From positions 357,573 to 421,572 of the forward strand of contig NW_006766886.1 of the NCBI RefSeq assembly GCF_000275845.1: DNA of 64,000 nt, written 5' to 3'. This document shows positions 11,395 through 23,381 of this stretch, in pieces. This stretch comes from Dichomitus squalens LYAD-421 SS1 (Eukaryota > Basidiomycota > Agaricomycetes > Polyporales > Polyporaceae). Position numbers and translations under genes: made by a program. A model generated the notes under the pieces. The model had not been told where the DNA came from. It saw nothing but the letters and a program-made list of their open reading frames with translations, and made no database searches. Every line of letters starts with the position of its first letter. The first letter of the stretch is position 1.

Positions 11395-12116
11395 TTAGGA
11401 CACACATACGCTACGATGGGGCTTGTGGACCCACTGGCTATGGTTCTGCCTGATCTCCTCTGACCGTCTGCGCATCTTCCTGGCTTCACCTTCCTCAGAG
11501 GGATGAGGGCTCATGCTTGGCGACAGGTAGGAGTCGGGGGTGTTGGAGCCACTGCTGTCCATATGAAGGAAACTTTGGGGTTGACGTGAAGTAGTGAACG
11601 TGCCCCGGGTAGCGGCATGCATTTGTCGAGTATCTCCGCGGCCGGGATTGAGAGTGGGAGGGAAGGCGTAAGTGGGAGAGAGACTGGCAGAACCAGCATT
11701 CGTGAAGTTCTGCTGATCATCACCAGGTCGGGCTTGGCTACTCCGGATGTGATGAGAGGAGGTATTCGCGGAGTTGTTCATGCCTGGCTGGGAGATCGGT
11801 GCTTGAAAAGTGCTAGAGGAGAGCTGTCCTTCATGAGTGCGACCTGAGCGACCGGGAGCGTAGCTGGTAGAAGTAACAGGCTGCGCTGGCGCGAGACCAA
11901 CGCCAGATCGGACAGATGCCTCGTCGGAGGAAGGGCGACTGATGTTGGAGGAGTCATCGCTACCTCCGAACAGGAACGACCTCTGCTCTCCCGGGAGAGC
12001 TTGATGATCAGAAAAGGGAGATAGTGCGGGCTGAGAGGGGTGTTGCCACTAGTATTAGTGCCACGAGAGCGGTTGGACTCGCTGGAGGAAGAGCCGTGGT
12101 GAGAACTGTTGGACAT
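11395..12116 (-). CDS. hypothetical Ser-rich protein
   Basis: Not recognised. Two exons, 12116-12050 and 11987-11395, give 219 residues. The 62-nt intron has a CTGAT branch-like site and is needed because the N-terminal frame (MSNSSHHGSSSSES) and the long downstream frame differ. The product is low in hydrophobic residues and rich in S, P, N, Q and H, with SP/TP steps (NTPDSYLSPSMSPHPS) that could be phosphorylated. A basic patch (RKMRRRSEEIRQ) lies near the C-terminus. Likely disordered. No signal peptide or membrane segment. The weak donor (GTGGCA) makes the splice site the least certain part. Confidence 0.5.
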
Positions 12117-12884
12117 TTGGATGATGCTGTTGAGTAGGCAAGGAGCATAGAATGAGTTGACGCACCTTTTATACCCCTCTAATGCTGCCTGAAGACGACG
12201 TGTCCTAACTTGCTCAATTCCTTGCTATCAGGCGTATCAGTGCCGCCTCAGTAACCAGTGTCATGCAGGCGTGAGATAAGAAAGCCTTGCACGGGGGTGG
12301 AGGAACAATTATATCCTATGTGCCATCGCCAAGGTGGCGCCATGACCATCACTGGCTGCAAGCGATTTCTTTGCTATGAGCTGCCCATCATGCGCTCGTG
12401 AGGTGCTATCCTTGCGATCCTACTACCCTAGAAGCGTTCCCATAACAGTGCCGCTCGCTTAATGTGGTGTCGCCCTTGTACTGCGAGCCCGCCTCGAGTA
12501 TTGAAGTTGATAGTACAATTGTAGAGCCCAGACCACATCGCTACATGACATACCGGGACGTCATTGTGGTTCTGGTGGCAATCTGCCGTTATGCTGGTAC
12601 GTGCAGATGGTCGGACACCAGATATGATGTCAGTGATAGGCGGAGAGGAACAGCAGCTTCCAGGATTTCGAAACGACAAGATTGTGGCACAGCTAGTACA
12701 CGTCCACATAAGTCAAGACGATCACAACGCGGCACCCGACAGCAGAGGACCCAGTTACATGAGGCGAACCTTGCGATGGTTACGCTAACAACTTGAAGTT
12801 GCCAGTGGTCGTGATTTCCGCGAACGAATGAGTGTTCGTACATCAAATTCGTCGTCAGGTTGACGGCCATCATAATCAGTGTCT
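12117..12884. other. intergenic
   Basis: Upstream of the Ser-rich gene and downstream of the HD-domain gene. No gene, repeat or motif recognised in about 770 bases. Confidence 0.5.
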
Positions 12885-13838
12885 TCACGCGTTCACGTCG
12901 TACTCCTCGTCCACAGCTTGCAAGAACTCCAGCATCTGAAAGAGGAACGTATGTCACACTGCGTGCTGAGACGTGTCTCGAAGACTTACAAGCTGGTGCC
13001 TCTTCTCCGCAAGCTTTTTACCAGGCTCAGTCTTCAACCGCTCACGGATATGCAGCAGCTTATCGTAGAAGTGAGCGATGGCGGAAGCATCGTACGCAGG
13101 GTCATCCCTGGGGACGTGCAACGTGCTGTGAATTGATGTCATACATAATTAGACAGAATGTCTTTGACTGATGGGCGAGACTCACTGATTCGTAGCCGCA
13201 CTATACGCCGCACACCGCAAAATCCCTGACATTCATGAAACGCCTGAGTCCTGTACGCCTTAAAATTAAGAGCACCGCTCACCGAATGCACCAATCGCAT
13301 CTAGACGATCGGCATCTTGTACACAGTGGAGCTCGACACATTGTCTGTGCCAATCTTCTACCTGACCAGCTGCAAGCCTCTTCTTCTCAGTGCTCCAGGA
13401 AACATTGTCGACTATACGCGCTATGACACGCGCACGGCCGTCCTTGATGAGGTCCAACCCGCTTTCTGACGCAACCTTCTCAAAGAACGGTACGAAAAAC
13501 GCGTAAGGGTCCGCAGCTTGCTCCGCCGATACATACTTCTTGTCGAGGACGTCGTGCAGGAGAGCCGCGACCTCAATAGTTAAGAAGTCGGGCTGCTTAT
13601 CTTGAGGCAAACTAGCGGGTACTGCACGCGCAAGCTTCAGCGCCGTCTTTCTGACGCGCTGGACTACAGACCATTGAATTTGGGGTTGAATATGACATTA
13701 CTAGACAAACACAGAGCTGTGGCACAGACCGTGGTACGCGTCATGAGACGGATCGTATCTTGCCATCGTCTCTGTCATGAGTCTTTCCGCTGCCGCTACA
13801 ACGGCTGTCTCTTCTGGAGTCGGATATGCCGCCGTCAT
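12885..13838 (-). CDS. HD-domain metal-dependent phosphohydrolase
   Basis: HD-superfamily hydrolase of the small YedJ-like type; such enzymes hydrolyse phosphomonoester or nucleotide substrates with a divalent metal. Five exons: 13838-13730, 13663-13283, 13225-13186, 13125-12990 and 12935-12885, giving 238 residues. Metal ligands seen: the first His in DAYHVQRV (rebuilt over intron 1), the HD pair in AALLHDVLD, and the distal Asp in QDADRLDAIG. The following NHTLHVPRDDP and HFYDKLLHI segments are typical of this subfamily. The substrate cannot be told from sequence. Divergent from the ZIP transporter gene, with start codons 180 bases apart. Confidence 0.9.
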
Positions 13839-14017
13839 CGTGAATGAGATGAAAAGGAATGGATTGCGAGCAAGGACGAGAGCGATCAGCAAGACATTCC
13901 CCGCGTCGTCTATGGGCGTCAGACGCGTCGACCGCGCCAGTTTGGGGGTTACAAGCGCCCGTGCCATGCTGTCAGCGGACTGGCCGATCACCGTCTTTCC
14001 GCACCTTGCCACCGCCT
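13839..14017. promoter_or_regulatory. shared upstream region of HD hydrolase and ZIP transporter
   Basis: A 179-base divergent intergenic space that must carry both promoters. No TATA box is evident. Confidence 0.45.
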
Positions 14018-16973
14018 ATGACCATGCCCAGCCTGCTATCTACTCGTCGGACGCTGCTCCTGGTCGCGCTGGCAAGTCTTGCTGTGGGAACCTCTATATT
14101 GTCAGAAACCCCGAAAGCTCCCTTGGTTGTCTCGGTGCGTATACTTTCCCGAGCCGGCTGAATTCGCACGTGTGCGAATGCGAATTCACCTGGGAACCCT
14201 CGACGTTGACTGAATGTGATCCCTCTTCTATGTCAACTGCCACCTCGATCGGCTATGTGTGGTCTTGCAGGACTCGGACATCCAAGGATGCGCTCCCATA
14301 CAGCAATTGAGCGCCCTCAAGGAGGAACTCGAGGCAGCGCAGTCGCCTATCATGCGGACCGTCTTCTCATGGCTCTTCCCATTTGGCCCTGGAATGAATT
14401 CGGGTGCGTTGCATCCCTTTTGACTAAGGTTGTGCTCGCTTTCAACCTCAGACGAACGTGCTCTGTCTCGTGGACTCTTGTACTCTCGCTTATTACCTCT
14501 ACTGACACGGTCGCTATCGGCAGTCCTAGGAACGTTCTACATCTCCTCGTCCGTGACACGCACATCGTCATCCCTCTGCATTTCTTTCGACTGATGAATT
14601 CCTTTTCTAATCTTCTCATGCCATTGGCATTGACGGGAGCAGTGTCCCGAACTTTATCCTTGCATTTATTCCCGCGCAAATCAACCCCAACACGTTAAAC
14701 ACCATGACAGCGTTCGCGGTGAGTACATCGCCTTCAGTTTCCCGTCCACAGACTACTGCCATGTCTTTGAGACTCCGGAAGAGCGTAGGATGAAATTGGC
14801 GAGAAAAGCGGCCGAGCTCAACTGATTCAGTCGGTTGTCCGTGATCTTGATACCAGTCTGGCGACCTCCAGTCGCTGCATGCAGCAGTGATCTACAGTTT
14901 CAGTGCGCTCGAAGTGGAAACGTGTTGCACCAATGCACCGCACCTCCCCAGGTAACTTTCCTACCACAGCCGCAACTCGGATTCGGCAACGATATGGGAG
15001 CCGCAGCTCATACCAACACTCTCCCGCGAACGTTGTTGCAGTTCCTACGTGATCGATCCAATAACCTCTGCCGAGGGCTGAAGATCTCCAGAGCCCTAGC
15101 TGTCGCTGATCGTCGGTGTACGAGCGAAGCTTGACACGATGGAGTAGCGTGTTTGAATCAGCCGCATTGGATCGCCGTGTATTCGGCATCCATTTTGGCG
15201 AAGATCGGCCCTACTTCGGGATGTGCGATTCCCGTGTTTCTGCTTCTTTATGGCGCAGGCCAGAGTTCCCTACGCAACGCGCCTCCTTTCGATTACTCCC
15301 AAACGTATATGCATGCTCGCAGCGCAGTCACGTCTTGTGTCCATGAGATCAGTTCAGAACCTTACGAAACCACATGTACTGACACATCTACGTTCATTCC
15401 AGACCGGCGGGTTGCTATCTGATGTGTTCTTGCACCTCGTTCCTCATTCGTTTATGGGTGAGCATCAGGATGGTGGCGTCCACTTTGTAATGGTGGAGGA
15501 AAAGCGCAATATTCTCATCGGGTACGATATAGCTTCTGACTCCGGATTGCCATCAGCCACTAATGTATCCGCGGATATCTCAGATTGGGCATATTCGTTG
15601 GCTTCGCGTCGTTCTTCATTATGGAGAAAACGCTCCGAGTGCTGGGAGGAGACGAAGAGGGCGCGGGTCATTCGCACAGCCATTCCCATTCGCATACGAA
15701 TGGTTCCGCCGAACACACCAACGGCCATTCAACCGCGGTGGAGGCCCCTTCCACGAACGGCTTGAAGTCTCGTGGGGGTGACAAGCCTGCTACGCCAAAT
15801 CCTGATGAGAAGGCTGTCCACCAGGATGGCCCTAAACAGACGTCGAAGCTCTCGGCGTACCTCAATCTCTTCGGCGATTTCGTGCACAACATGTATGTCT
15901 GCGTGTTCACCTCAGCCGTCCATCGCTCACTCTGCCTCGCGCCCCGGCAACTTCCTTTGCAGAACTGATGGCCTCGCGTACGTCCCGTTCCCTTGACTTG
16001 AGGCATCGCACGTTGGCGTCGCTCAATGGGGTCCGTCGCACGCCCACCCGCAGCATGGCCGCTTCTTTTTACTCATCGCCGCTCATTGGGGCGACGACGA
16101 CGCTCGCTTGCTTCGCGCACGAAATCCCCCACGAGATTGCCGACTACTCGATCCTCGTGCGGAGCGGCTTCACGAAAAAGCAGGCGATGCAATCCCAATT
16201 CCTGACGGCCGTCGGCGCCTTCGTACGTCACTCGCTTCCTCGTCTTCTTCCCAGCGATTCCGCGGGAGGATGGGGCTGATTTGTCTATGTGCCTCGCTGA
16301 TGGGTGCTGCACCGATGCTGATGTTGATGTCCCGGTCGTATCGTGATCAGGTTGGGTACGGAACATCTCCTTGGTAAGTCTGGCCACACGCTGACGTCTT
16401 CACGACACCACAGAACGTTCATGGGTATCGGGATACACAACCTCTCAGCAGCCGCGGAAGCTGAGAGTCAAGGCACCAACTTCGCTGACGCCCTCCGCCG
16501 AACCGCTGCTGGCCTCCTGGGCACGACCGTGCAGCTAGCAGATCTTGTAAGCCGCCGCCGACATGCGCGTGGGCGGGCAGTTGACAATTGTTCCTGTTCC
16601 ATTTCAGGTTATTCCCTTCGTGGCAGGAGGGTTCATGTACATCGGAGCAGTGGCGGTATTGCCCACGTACGTCGCAGCCGCCACCATCGACTCGTCGCCG
16701 GCCCATGGCTGGATTTCTGACAACTCTCACGTGCGACAGGTTGCTCGAGGACAGCAAAAGCGGCAAGCAGGCGCTACGCGAGGTGATTGCGCCCTGTCGG
16801 ACGATCGTTCTCGCTACGTGTTTGGTGCTGACGTTGCATCCGTCCCTAGTTCGCCGCCATGTTCATTGGGGTGGCATGCATGTTCCTGGTCGCGTAAGTG
16901 CTCAGACGGTGGGGATAATTGTGGCTAATCTAAGCTCATCTGCGCTGGTTTCTTGCACAGGTGGAATGAGTAG
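14018..16973 (+). CDS. ZIP zinc transporter, KE4/SLC39A7 type
   Basis: Zinc transporter of the LIV-1/KE4 branch (yeast Yke4, human SLC39A7), expected in the ER/Golgi membrane releasing zinc to the cytosol. Fourteen exons: 14018-14134, 14271-14403, 14524-14548, 14643-14718, 15403-15521, 15584-15892, 15963-15977, 16054-16222, 16351-16355, 16414-16546, 16608-16666, 16740-16782, 16850-16893 and 16961-16973, giving 419 residues. Seen: an N-terminal signal-like segment, VPNFILAFIPAQ, TGGLLSDVFLHLVPH, a His-rich loop (HSHSHSHSH), FVHNITDGLA with the HN..D ligands, and HEIPHEIADY, the second metal motif. The start is ATG 14018 or 14024. Exon 7 is 15 nt and exon 9 only 5 nt. The intron 14719-15402 is 684 nt, ten times the local norm. 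Confidence 0.92.
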
Positions 16974-18181
16974 ACGCAGAGCGATGGTCATGGGACGGAT
17001 AGGGTTAGGCCACCGTGCGAGGACTGTGGTCGTCATCGACGGCGTTTTCGTAGATTGCGTCCGATTCGGGGCAGTGACGCGGGCTTTGAGAGTGCAGTAA
17101 GATTACTAGTTTAAGTTAATTGAAATATACGGGGCTGGATCCTGCTGGATCTGCGGTAGTTTTGAAGGACGCCGATCTGCCAGATATCGAGATTGAGTGC
17201 GAGAAGTCGAGAACCGGGGCTGGTGGAAGCCTGCGTAGAATTCGAGGCGCGCAGGACGCGTGCAGTTGGCGTGAACTCTCGGAGCTGCTACGACGAGCCG
17301 ACAGACCGTCGACGGACATGCCGCGGCGAGACCGAGGGGAGACGGCAGGGATGGAACTGTGGGGGGGCCGAAGCGAGCGGTGGGCGGCCGGGATGGCGGG
17401 GAGCACAGGACCGGCGAACGTGCGTGAAGTCATTGGACGGAGGAGGCTGAGGGGGCCGCGCAGGCTTCGTCGCCGTCCTCTGCCAGCCCGGGCTCGGTTT
17501 CTGACATTGGTATCCCACCTGGTATCCCACAGGCCTGCTAATCATCCTCGCCGCCCAGACGCTGATTGCGCCTCTCTCTCAGTCATAAACCCCACCATTT
17601 TCCCCTGCCCCCTTTTCTCTCTCTTCGCAGCTGTACTGTGCCTTCCGGCCGTGTGCCCTCTCTCCGCACCCGTGCCCTGACCCACTCCGCCTCTCCGCCA
17701 ACTACACAGTCTCCGCCGCAGTCCGGCGTGGTCGGCCTCGGACTAGGTCTTGCGCACACGTCGCATTCCACATAAGTAAGCACACGAACTTTCTCGATGC
17801 GCCACCAGCTGCACACCCCGTTCCATTCGCAACCATCCTCGCCGCCTCCCTGGTCTGACACACACACGTCCACAGCCCACTCTTCCCATCCTAGATCCCA
17901 TCCGCCGTCGCCAGGGGCTCTCTGTGCATCCCACTCGCTCACCCCACCCCACTCGGCCGTCCACAACTGTTCGGCCATTACGTGTCCTTGACTCGTCGTT
18001 GCGCGCCCAACGCAAAACCCAATCGCTATTCCGAGCCGAGCGTTCGCCACACATCGGCTCCGACGCGACCGCCTTCGTGGAACCCGCTCGTTAGCTAGAT
18101 CTATCCGCACCTCTAATCGTCATCCGGGTACACCTTGCCACCTCTACCCACCCACCTCCCTCCGAACCACCACCTGCCACC
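16974..18181. other. intergenic and pyrimidine-rich leader of the Nudix gene
   Basis: Open frames at 17.1-17.7 kb are Arg/Pro-rich and unsupported. From about 17550 the + strand becomes C/T-rich up to the ATG, as in a long fungal promoter or 5' leader. Confidence 0.5.
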
Positions 18182-18869
18182 ATGAGCAATAAGGGCCGTT
18201 CCACACCTCGCGTCGTCTGCTGCGCTATACCCATTGCCCGTGCCGCCGGCAAGGTCCTCGTCATCACAAGTCGGAAACGGCCAAATAACTGGGTCTGTGA
18301 GTATTCGCTCATCTTGCCTGTCATTCCCCCCTGCTACGCCCCTGACGCACGTCTGCTGACCGTCTGCCCTCGATACCCTTCGAACTCCAATTTTTTCGAC
18401 GTGTCAAGTGCCCAAAGGAGGATGGGAGCCATCGGACGGGGTGCTAGAAGCAGCAGCCTCGCGGGAAGCCTTGGAAGAAGGTCTCACCCTTTGTCCATCC
18501 GTCTACCGTCCCCATTCCTGACCATTCGCTTTCCTCGCTCCCCATCCCTGCTACACCGCGTTGTCGCTCGCCCGGGCAAACGCCTCTCTCCCCCTCTCCA
18601 TGCATCGCGCCCTCGCGTGTGCTCCTATCTCCTTCCTTCCTGCAGCTGGTGTACGCGGCAAAATTACGCGTTTCGTGACGACGATCCCCTCTGCGTCATC
18701 GACGTACCACTTTTACGAGCTCGACGTCGCTGACCTCGATGCCGAGTGGTTAGAGAGCAAGGAGAGAAGAAGGGAGTGGGTCGACTACGCAGAGGCGGTC
18801 AGGAGGTTATCGTGGAAAGCCGAGCTCGCGCAAGGCTTGGCCCTTTCTACCCTCGCCCCTAAGCGGTGA
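18182..18869 (+). CDS. aps1: diphosphoinositol polyphosphate phosphohydrolase (Nudix)
   Basis: Nudix hydrolase related to yeast Ddp1 and fission-yeast Aps1, which cleave diphosphoinositol polyphosphates and diadenosine polyphosphates. Three exons: 18182-18296, 18409-18480 and 18646-18869, giving 136 residues. The core begins RVVCCAIPIA and continues KVLVITSRKRPNNWVLPKGGW. The Nudix box is split over introns and reads KGGWEPSD, then SREALEEAGV, with the catalytic REALEE intact. The Glu of the first half-box appears as Asp. The C-terminal half (FYELDV, EWVDYAEAVRRL) matches the DIPP type. The ATG lies in a CCACC-ATGAGC context. It sits 1.65 kb upstream of a phytase-like gene on the same strand. 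Confidence 0.93.
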
Positions 18870-20522
18870 CCGCAGGTGAGCCCGGCGCGGTGGATCGAAT
18901 AAGAGTTTGATTGGATGATTTTTATGCAGACGACACGTCGTGCGGTCTGAAGCACAAGGACCCAGCGGCTCCGAGCTGCTCATCTCAAAAGTACTTCGCC
19001 GTCGGCCGGTCCTCTACCCGCACACCGACACAACAATTCCATGCGCGCCCGTCCTTGAAAGCACCCATCCGTTTACGACGACCACACCTTTCGACAGACA
19101 CTGACCAGTCCAATTTCCGATTGCTATCGACCCGTACTCGAATACGCATACGTGTCCCAATGTAGAGTTGCCTCAATCTTCCCCACTACAATATGTTCGC
19201 TGCCCCAGCTCATCGCGTCACATGCCGATCGTAGCATCCCCCCTGCCGCATCTCGCATCCGTCATGTGAACCATCTTCCTACTGTACACGCCGACGCACA
19301 TAATGCACCCATATACCTCGCTCTTGGCCCCGCATCGCACTTGCTTTACCGCCATCATAAACAGGGCGTACATGATATCGGTTCGCGTTCGCCATGAGAG
19401 CAGCGTGTCTTTGTACATTAGCCCCTCGGGTCGAGAGCACCCCCCGATGTTAGTCCTCCTCTTAGTATAGACCAGATGCCTTCCGTTTTTCTGGATTCAG
19501 AGGCCACAGTTCGATGAATGCGCCTGGTGTGCTGGCTGGTACGGACTTTGATACTTACGCGCTGACAGCATCGTAGCGAGCTGCCTGCCCGACTTCGGTG
19601 AGATGCTCGTGGCATTTCTTTTTCTCTCCGTGAGATGCTTTCACGTTGCTCACCGTTGATCGTCGGTCACGCAGGTGTCTTCATACCACAGGGTTCGGGC
19701 TTCATGGACCCTGGGATCCTCGACCTCCCGGCGACGACACAATCATCCGACCCTGCTTCGTGACGACGATAGACGCCTATCCACGCGCCTCTTCTTGCCA
19801 CCACCTGCCAACGTTCGTCGCCCCAGTTCCACCCCCCGCCTTCATCGATGTTTCAACGACGCTCTCAGGCCCAGCAGGCGGGTGGTCGAAACCTCCTGCA
19901 GCGTTGCCGGCCGGGTGCCTTTCCGAGCGCTTTGCTATCAATTCTTGGCTGGGGCGTCTGGGTCCGGCTGTACGTACGCGCCCAAGATTCATCCGGGGCC
20001 ACATGGGATGCCGATAATGCGCTCGGCGCGTCGGCGACTCGGCGGACAGCCATCAGCGGCGCCCCTCACAACACCTGGCGTAGCATCAGACAGCGTCCCC
20101 GTCCGCCCGCGTGCACGCCCTCTCCTATCAGGGGCCTGTGGCATCTCCTGCGCCTTTATCTTTATCGCCAGCGGAGACCGCGTCTCTCGAACGTACGCAC
20201 TCGCACTTATCGCCGCGCGGTCCTGCAGGGAGTCAGGGACTGTGTACATAAGTAGCGGCTCGGCGACGCGGTGATGGGAATGGGAGATGGGGTATAAGAT
20301 GCGAGGGAGCGTGATGCGTGCACGCCGAGCTCGTGCCCAGGACCTTCCTCCAGAACTTCCAGCTCGCTACGCGCGGAGGCAACCTCGCGTCGCCCTCTGC
20401 TCGCCTTCCAGCGGAACCATCTCCTCTCCGGCGGAGTCCGAGCGTTGCATACCCGTTAGCTTAGGCACGCAAGAAAGGCACGTCCTGCGGTCTGCCACGC
20501 CGCGAACGGTAACACGAAGAAG
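18870..20522. other. long intergenic upstream of phytase
   Basis: 1.65 kb without a supported gene. Open frames here are Arg/Ser/Pro-rich on several frames at once and lack splice-consistent continuation. A TATAAG lies near 20294, about 230 bases before the phytase ATG. Confidence 0.5.
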
Positions 20523-22260
20523 ATGAAGGCGTCATCAATATTCTGGAATTGGTTGTCTGCGACGCTCGTCGCGCTCGTGTCCGCATCGAGCTCGCGCGCG
20601 TCGCCGCCGGAGCGCGGCGCGTTCCACTATGCGGCCCACCTCGGGAACCTGTCGCCCTACCAGAAGGCCCCGGTGCCCGGTGGGATCAGGGAGGCGCTCC
20701 CGGACGACTGCGAGGTCGAGCAGATCATGCTTGTGAGTGTGGCATACTGTATATCCTTCCTCAGCTTCCTTCTGTATTCCGCGCTCCTCTTGCACGGAGC
20801 GAGACCGGGCGCATCTCGCCTTTCCGCTTGTCCTTCTTGCTGCTCTGAACCTGTCGTCGATCGATCGCTTACGATGAACATGCGCGCCCTGCGCCATGGT
20901 CGCTGCTACCGTCCGGGTACAGATGCACAGGCACGGCTCGCGGTACCCCCTCGCGTCCGAGCTCGTGTTCGTCACCGAGCTCGTGGCGAAGCTCGGGAAC
21001 TCGTCCGCCGCACTCAAGAAAGCGCGCCTGCCCGCGAATTTGGAATTCCTCAAAGACGGCTACACGTCGACGCTGGGCCACGACGACCTCACCGCGCCCG
21101 GACGACTGCAGCTCTTTGAGCACGGTGTCAAGTGCGTCTGGCCCGTTTTGTGGTGCTTCTGGGTAGCTAATGTCGTGCTTCTCTTTCGTTGTGCCTCGTG
21201 CGCGTCGCCTCACCCCGTGCCTTTCTCTCGGTCGCGTTCGACGCTTGCTTCGCGACGATTCTCCTGCCGATTGCGAACGCCCGGCAGTTTCCGCCTGAAG
21301 TACCCCAAGTTGCAGGCAGACTCCATCCTCGCGGGCAACCAGGACCGCGTCGTGGAGTCGGCACAGTGGTTCGCGCAAGGCTACTTTGGCAGGAGCTGGG
21401 CGACGCTCAACGGCACCGAATTTTCGACCATCGCCGAGGACTCGGTCACGCCATCGTGGATCACGCCCATGAACACATGCAAAAAATGGCAGTACGCCTA
21501 TGGCAACAACGTGCGTGCGCGCGTCCCGTCGCGTGCGGAGAAGAGGCTTTGCTGATCGCTGTTTCTGACGCCGCAGGCCACCGTCGAGTGGGGCTCGATC
21601 TACTTGCCCCCGATCGCGAAGCGTCTGAACAAGCTGCTTCCCGGCGTAAACCTGACGACCGATAACGTACACGGGGCGCTCTACGCGTGCGCGTACGACC
21701 TCGCGGCCCTCGGCACCTCCCCCTGGTGCGGCGCGTTCACGCAGAGCGAGATCGAGGACTTCGAGTACGAGCTCGACCTCCTCATGGACGGCGCCTTCGG
21801 GTGGAACCTGCCCTCGCCCATGGGCGAGGTGCTCGGCGGCCTGCTCGTGCGGAAGGTCGTCGAGCGCTTCACGAACGCCTCCGGCGCCGCGAAGCCGGCC
21901 TACCTCGAGTTCGGGCACGACACGACGATCGACCTCGCGCTCACCGCGCTCGGGCTCGCGAAGGACACCCCGCCGCTCTCCGCGCAGGGCCCGGTGCGGC
22001 GCGCGCGCAAGTTCCGGACGTCGACCCAGGTGCCGTTCGCCGCGCAGATGGTGTGGGAAAAGTTCTCGTGCTCGGCGTCGTTCGGGGGCGCCCCGCAGGT
22101 GCGCCTGGTGCTCAACGACGCGCCGTTCCCGCTGTCGACGTGTGCGCGGATGGACGCGCGCTACGGGACGTGCTCGCTCGCGGACTTTGTCGCGTCGAAC
22201 GCGGCGAGCGCGCAGCACTCGTGGGGCGACGCGCGGTGGAACGCGACCTGTGGGAACTAG
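20523..22260 (+). CDS. secreted histidine acid phosphatase / phytase
   Basis: Branch 2 histidine phosphatase, the family of 3-phytases and fungal acid phosphatases, releasing phosphate from phytate or other monoesters outside the cell. Four exons: 20523-20732, 20923-21131, 21288-21510 and 21577-22260, giving 441 residues. The N-terminal 26 residues look like a signal peptide. The catalytic RHGSRYP motif starts right after intron 1 (HRHGSRYPL). The second catalytic element is FGHDTTI, with Asp as proton donor. N-glycosylation sequons (NGT, NTT-like NLTT, NASG, NATC) and several Cys fit secretion. The last exon is very GC-rich at third positions. Specificity for phytate rather than general substrates is inferred. 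Confidence 0.92.
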
Positions 22261-23031
22261 GGCGGCGTTCCCCGTTCTGAGAGTACATTGTTCGCGTATC
22301 TCGCTCCCGAGCACATAAATCTATCATCTGCCGATCGGATAGACTCGTTCAGCGCGTGGTGCGCTGGCTGCTGCGTGGCTGTTCAGGAGGCCAAGCATGC
22401 GGCATGTTTGCATTAGCGTCCTCGGGGCTCAGCACCGTCTTGGGCTTGCGACGCGCAAGTGTAAGGCTGCCTTTGGCAAGGGAGGCTGCCTGTCTCTGCT
22501 GTCCATCCTATCTGCGCGCGCGGCCAAGCTCGGTGCACGACCAGGGCCTCCAGTGGTTGCATTCGTGCAAATCTCAATAGTGTTCTGACATGGATACGTC
22601 TTGAGAAGCGGACCGTGCATGCGCGCGCTTCATCATCTTGACTTGGTTGACGCAAGAGAGATGTGGCACTGGCACTCTGTAGTCCTGTCAGGCGTAGTGA
22701 ACGTCTCGAGATACATCAAGGAGTGCTATGTGAGATATTCTCACTGGTGGTGACTCGCTGCGCCTTCCTCCGGGTTGCGCTCCACGACCACCGCACGGAT
22801 GTATGTATCTGCCCAAAATGGTGCCGTTCAAACCACCGAGCCCAACACGCCTTGGTCTGCAGAGGAGCTCCTCGATGTGCCACACGGGCACGCCCACGCT
22901 TGCGAGCGCGCCGGTCTGCGCGACAGCTAAGCAAGTCGCTGTCCTGCGGTATCACGGACCCTTCGGCGTTGGTAACACGTCCAAACTAGGGTAAAGTTTG
23001 AAAGTCGAAATAATGAACCCGGGGTTTATTA
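22261..23031. other. intergenic
   Basis: Downstream of the phytase gene. No gene recognised; open frames here are short and overlap on both strands. Confidence 0.5.
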
Positions 23032-23084
23032 CAGTGCTTTGCAAAAAAGATTGCAGTGCGAAGCGCGCAAAATCCTGTTTGCCC
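23032..23084 (+). repeat. left terminal inverted repeat of the MITE
   Basis: About 52 bases, inverted partner at about 23329-23381. It holds GCAGTGCGAAGCGCGC followed by an A-run of 4 (3 in the partner). Confidence 0.85.
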
Positions 23085-23328
23085 CTGTGTGCCCACCCGG
23101 GGAAACACCTGCAATGCCGGAAGCCTCTTTGCAGCATGGTCGATTTTCCAGCCACAAACCTACCGGATATATTCAGAAGGTCGTCATTCGGAGGCAAAGA
23201 ATATCCTCGTGCATTTTTGCAGTAGGAAAGCGGACACGGACTCGAGCACGGCTTTTACGGACGGAGTCCTTATGAGCGTCCGGTTCCCGAAACAGAAATC
23301 CTTGCCGTAGCCGACGAGTGACCAAACA

Positions 23329-23381
23329 GGAGCAAACAGGATTTGCGCGCTTCGCACTGCAATCTTTTTTGCAAAGCACTG
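23329..23381 (-). repeat. right terminal inverted repeat of the MITE
   Basis: Reverse-complement partner of the arm at 23032. Ends GCAAAGCACTG directly before the TA duplication. Confidence 0.85.

Larger units (their letters stand above)
23032..23381. mobile_element. Tc1/mariner-like MITE, 350 bp
   Basis: Non-autonomous inverted-repeat element. The left end starts CAGTGCTTTGCAAAAAAG and the right end is its reverse complement. The arms match over about 52 bases, with one A-run difference, from 23032 and back from 23381. A TA dinucleotide flanks each side (23030-23031 and 23382-23383), the target duplication expected of the Tc1/mariner superfamily. No transposase frame fits inside. The ends resemble known mariner termini beginning CAGTG, which supports the class; I cannot name the family. 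Confidence 0.85.

Noticed and set aside
17120..18110. Frames on both strands upstream of the Nudix gene
   Set aside because: Low-complexity Arg/Pro/Trp composition in a pyrimidine-rich leader; no splice or family support.
19646..20274. Overlapping + strand frames of 120-200 codons before the phytase
   Set aside because: Three frames open at once in GC-rich sequence, none with a recognisable motif or intron structure.
20869..22314. 481-codon minus-strand frame opposite the phytase
   Set aside because: Antisense shadow produced by the high GC third positions of the phytase exons; extreme Arg content.
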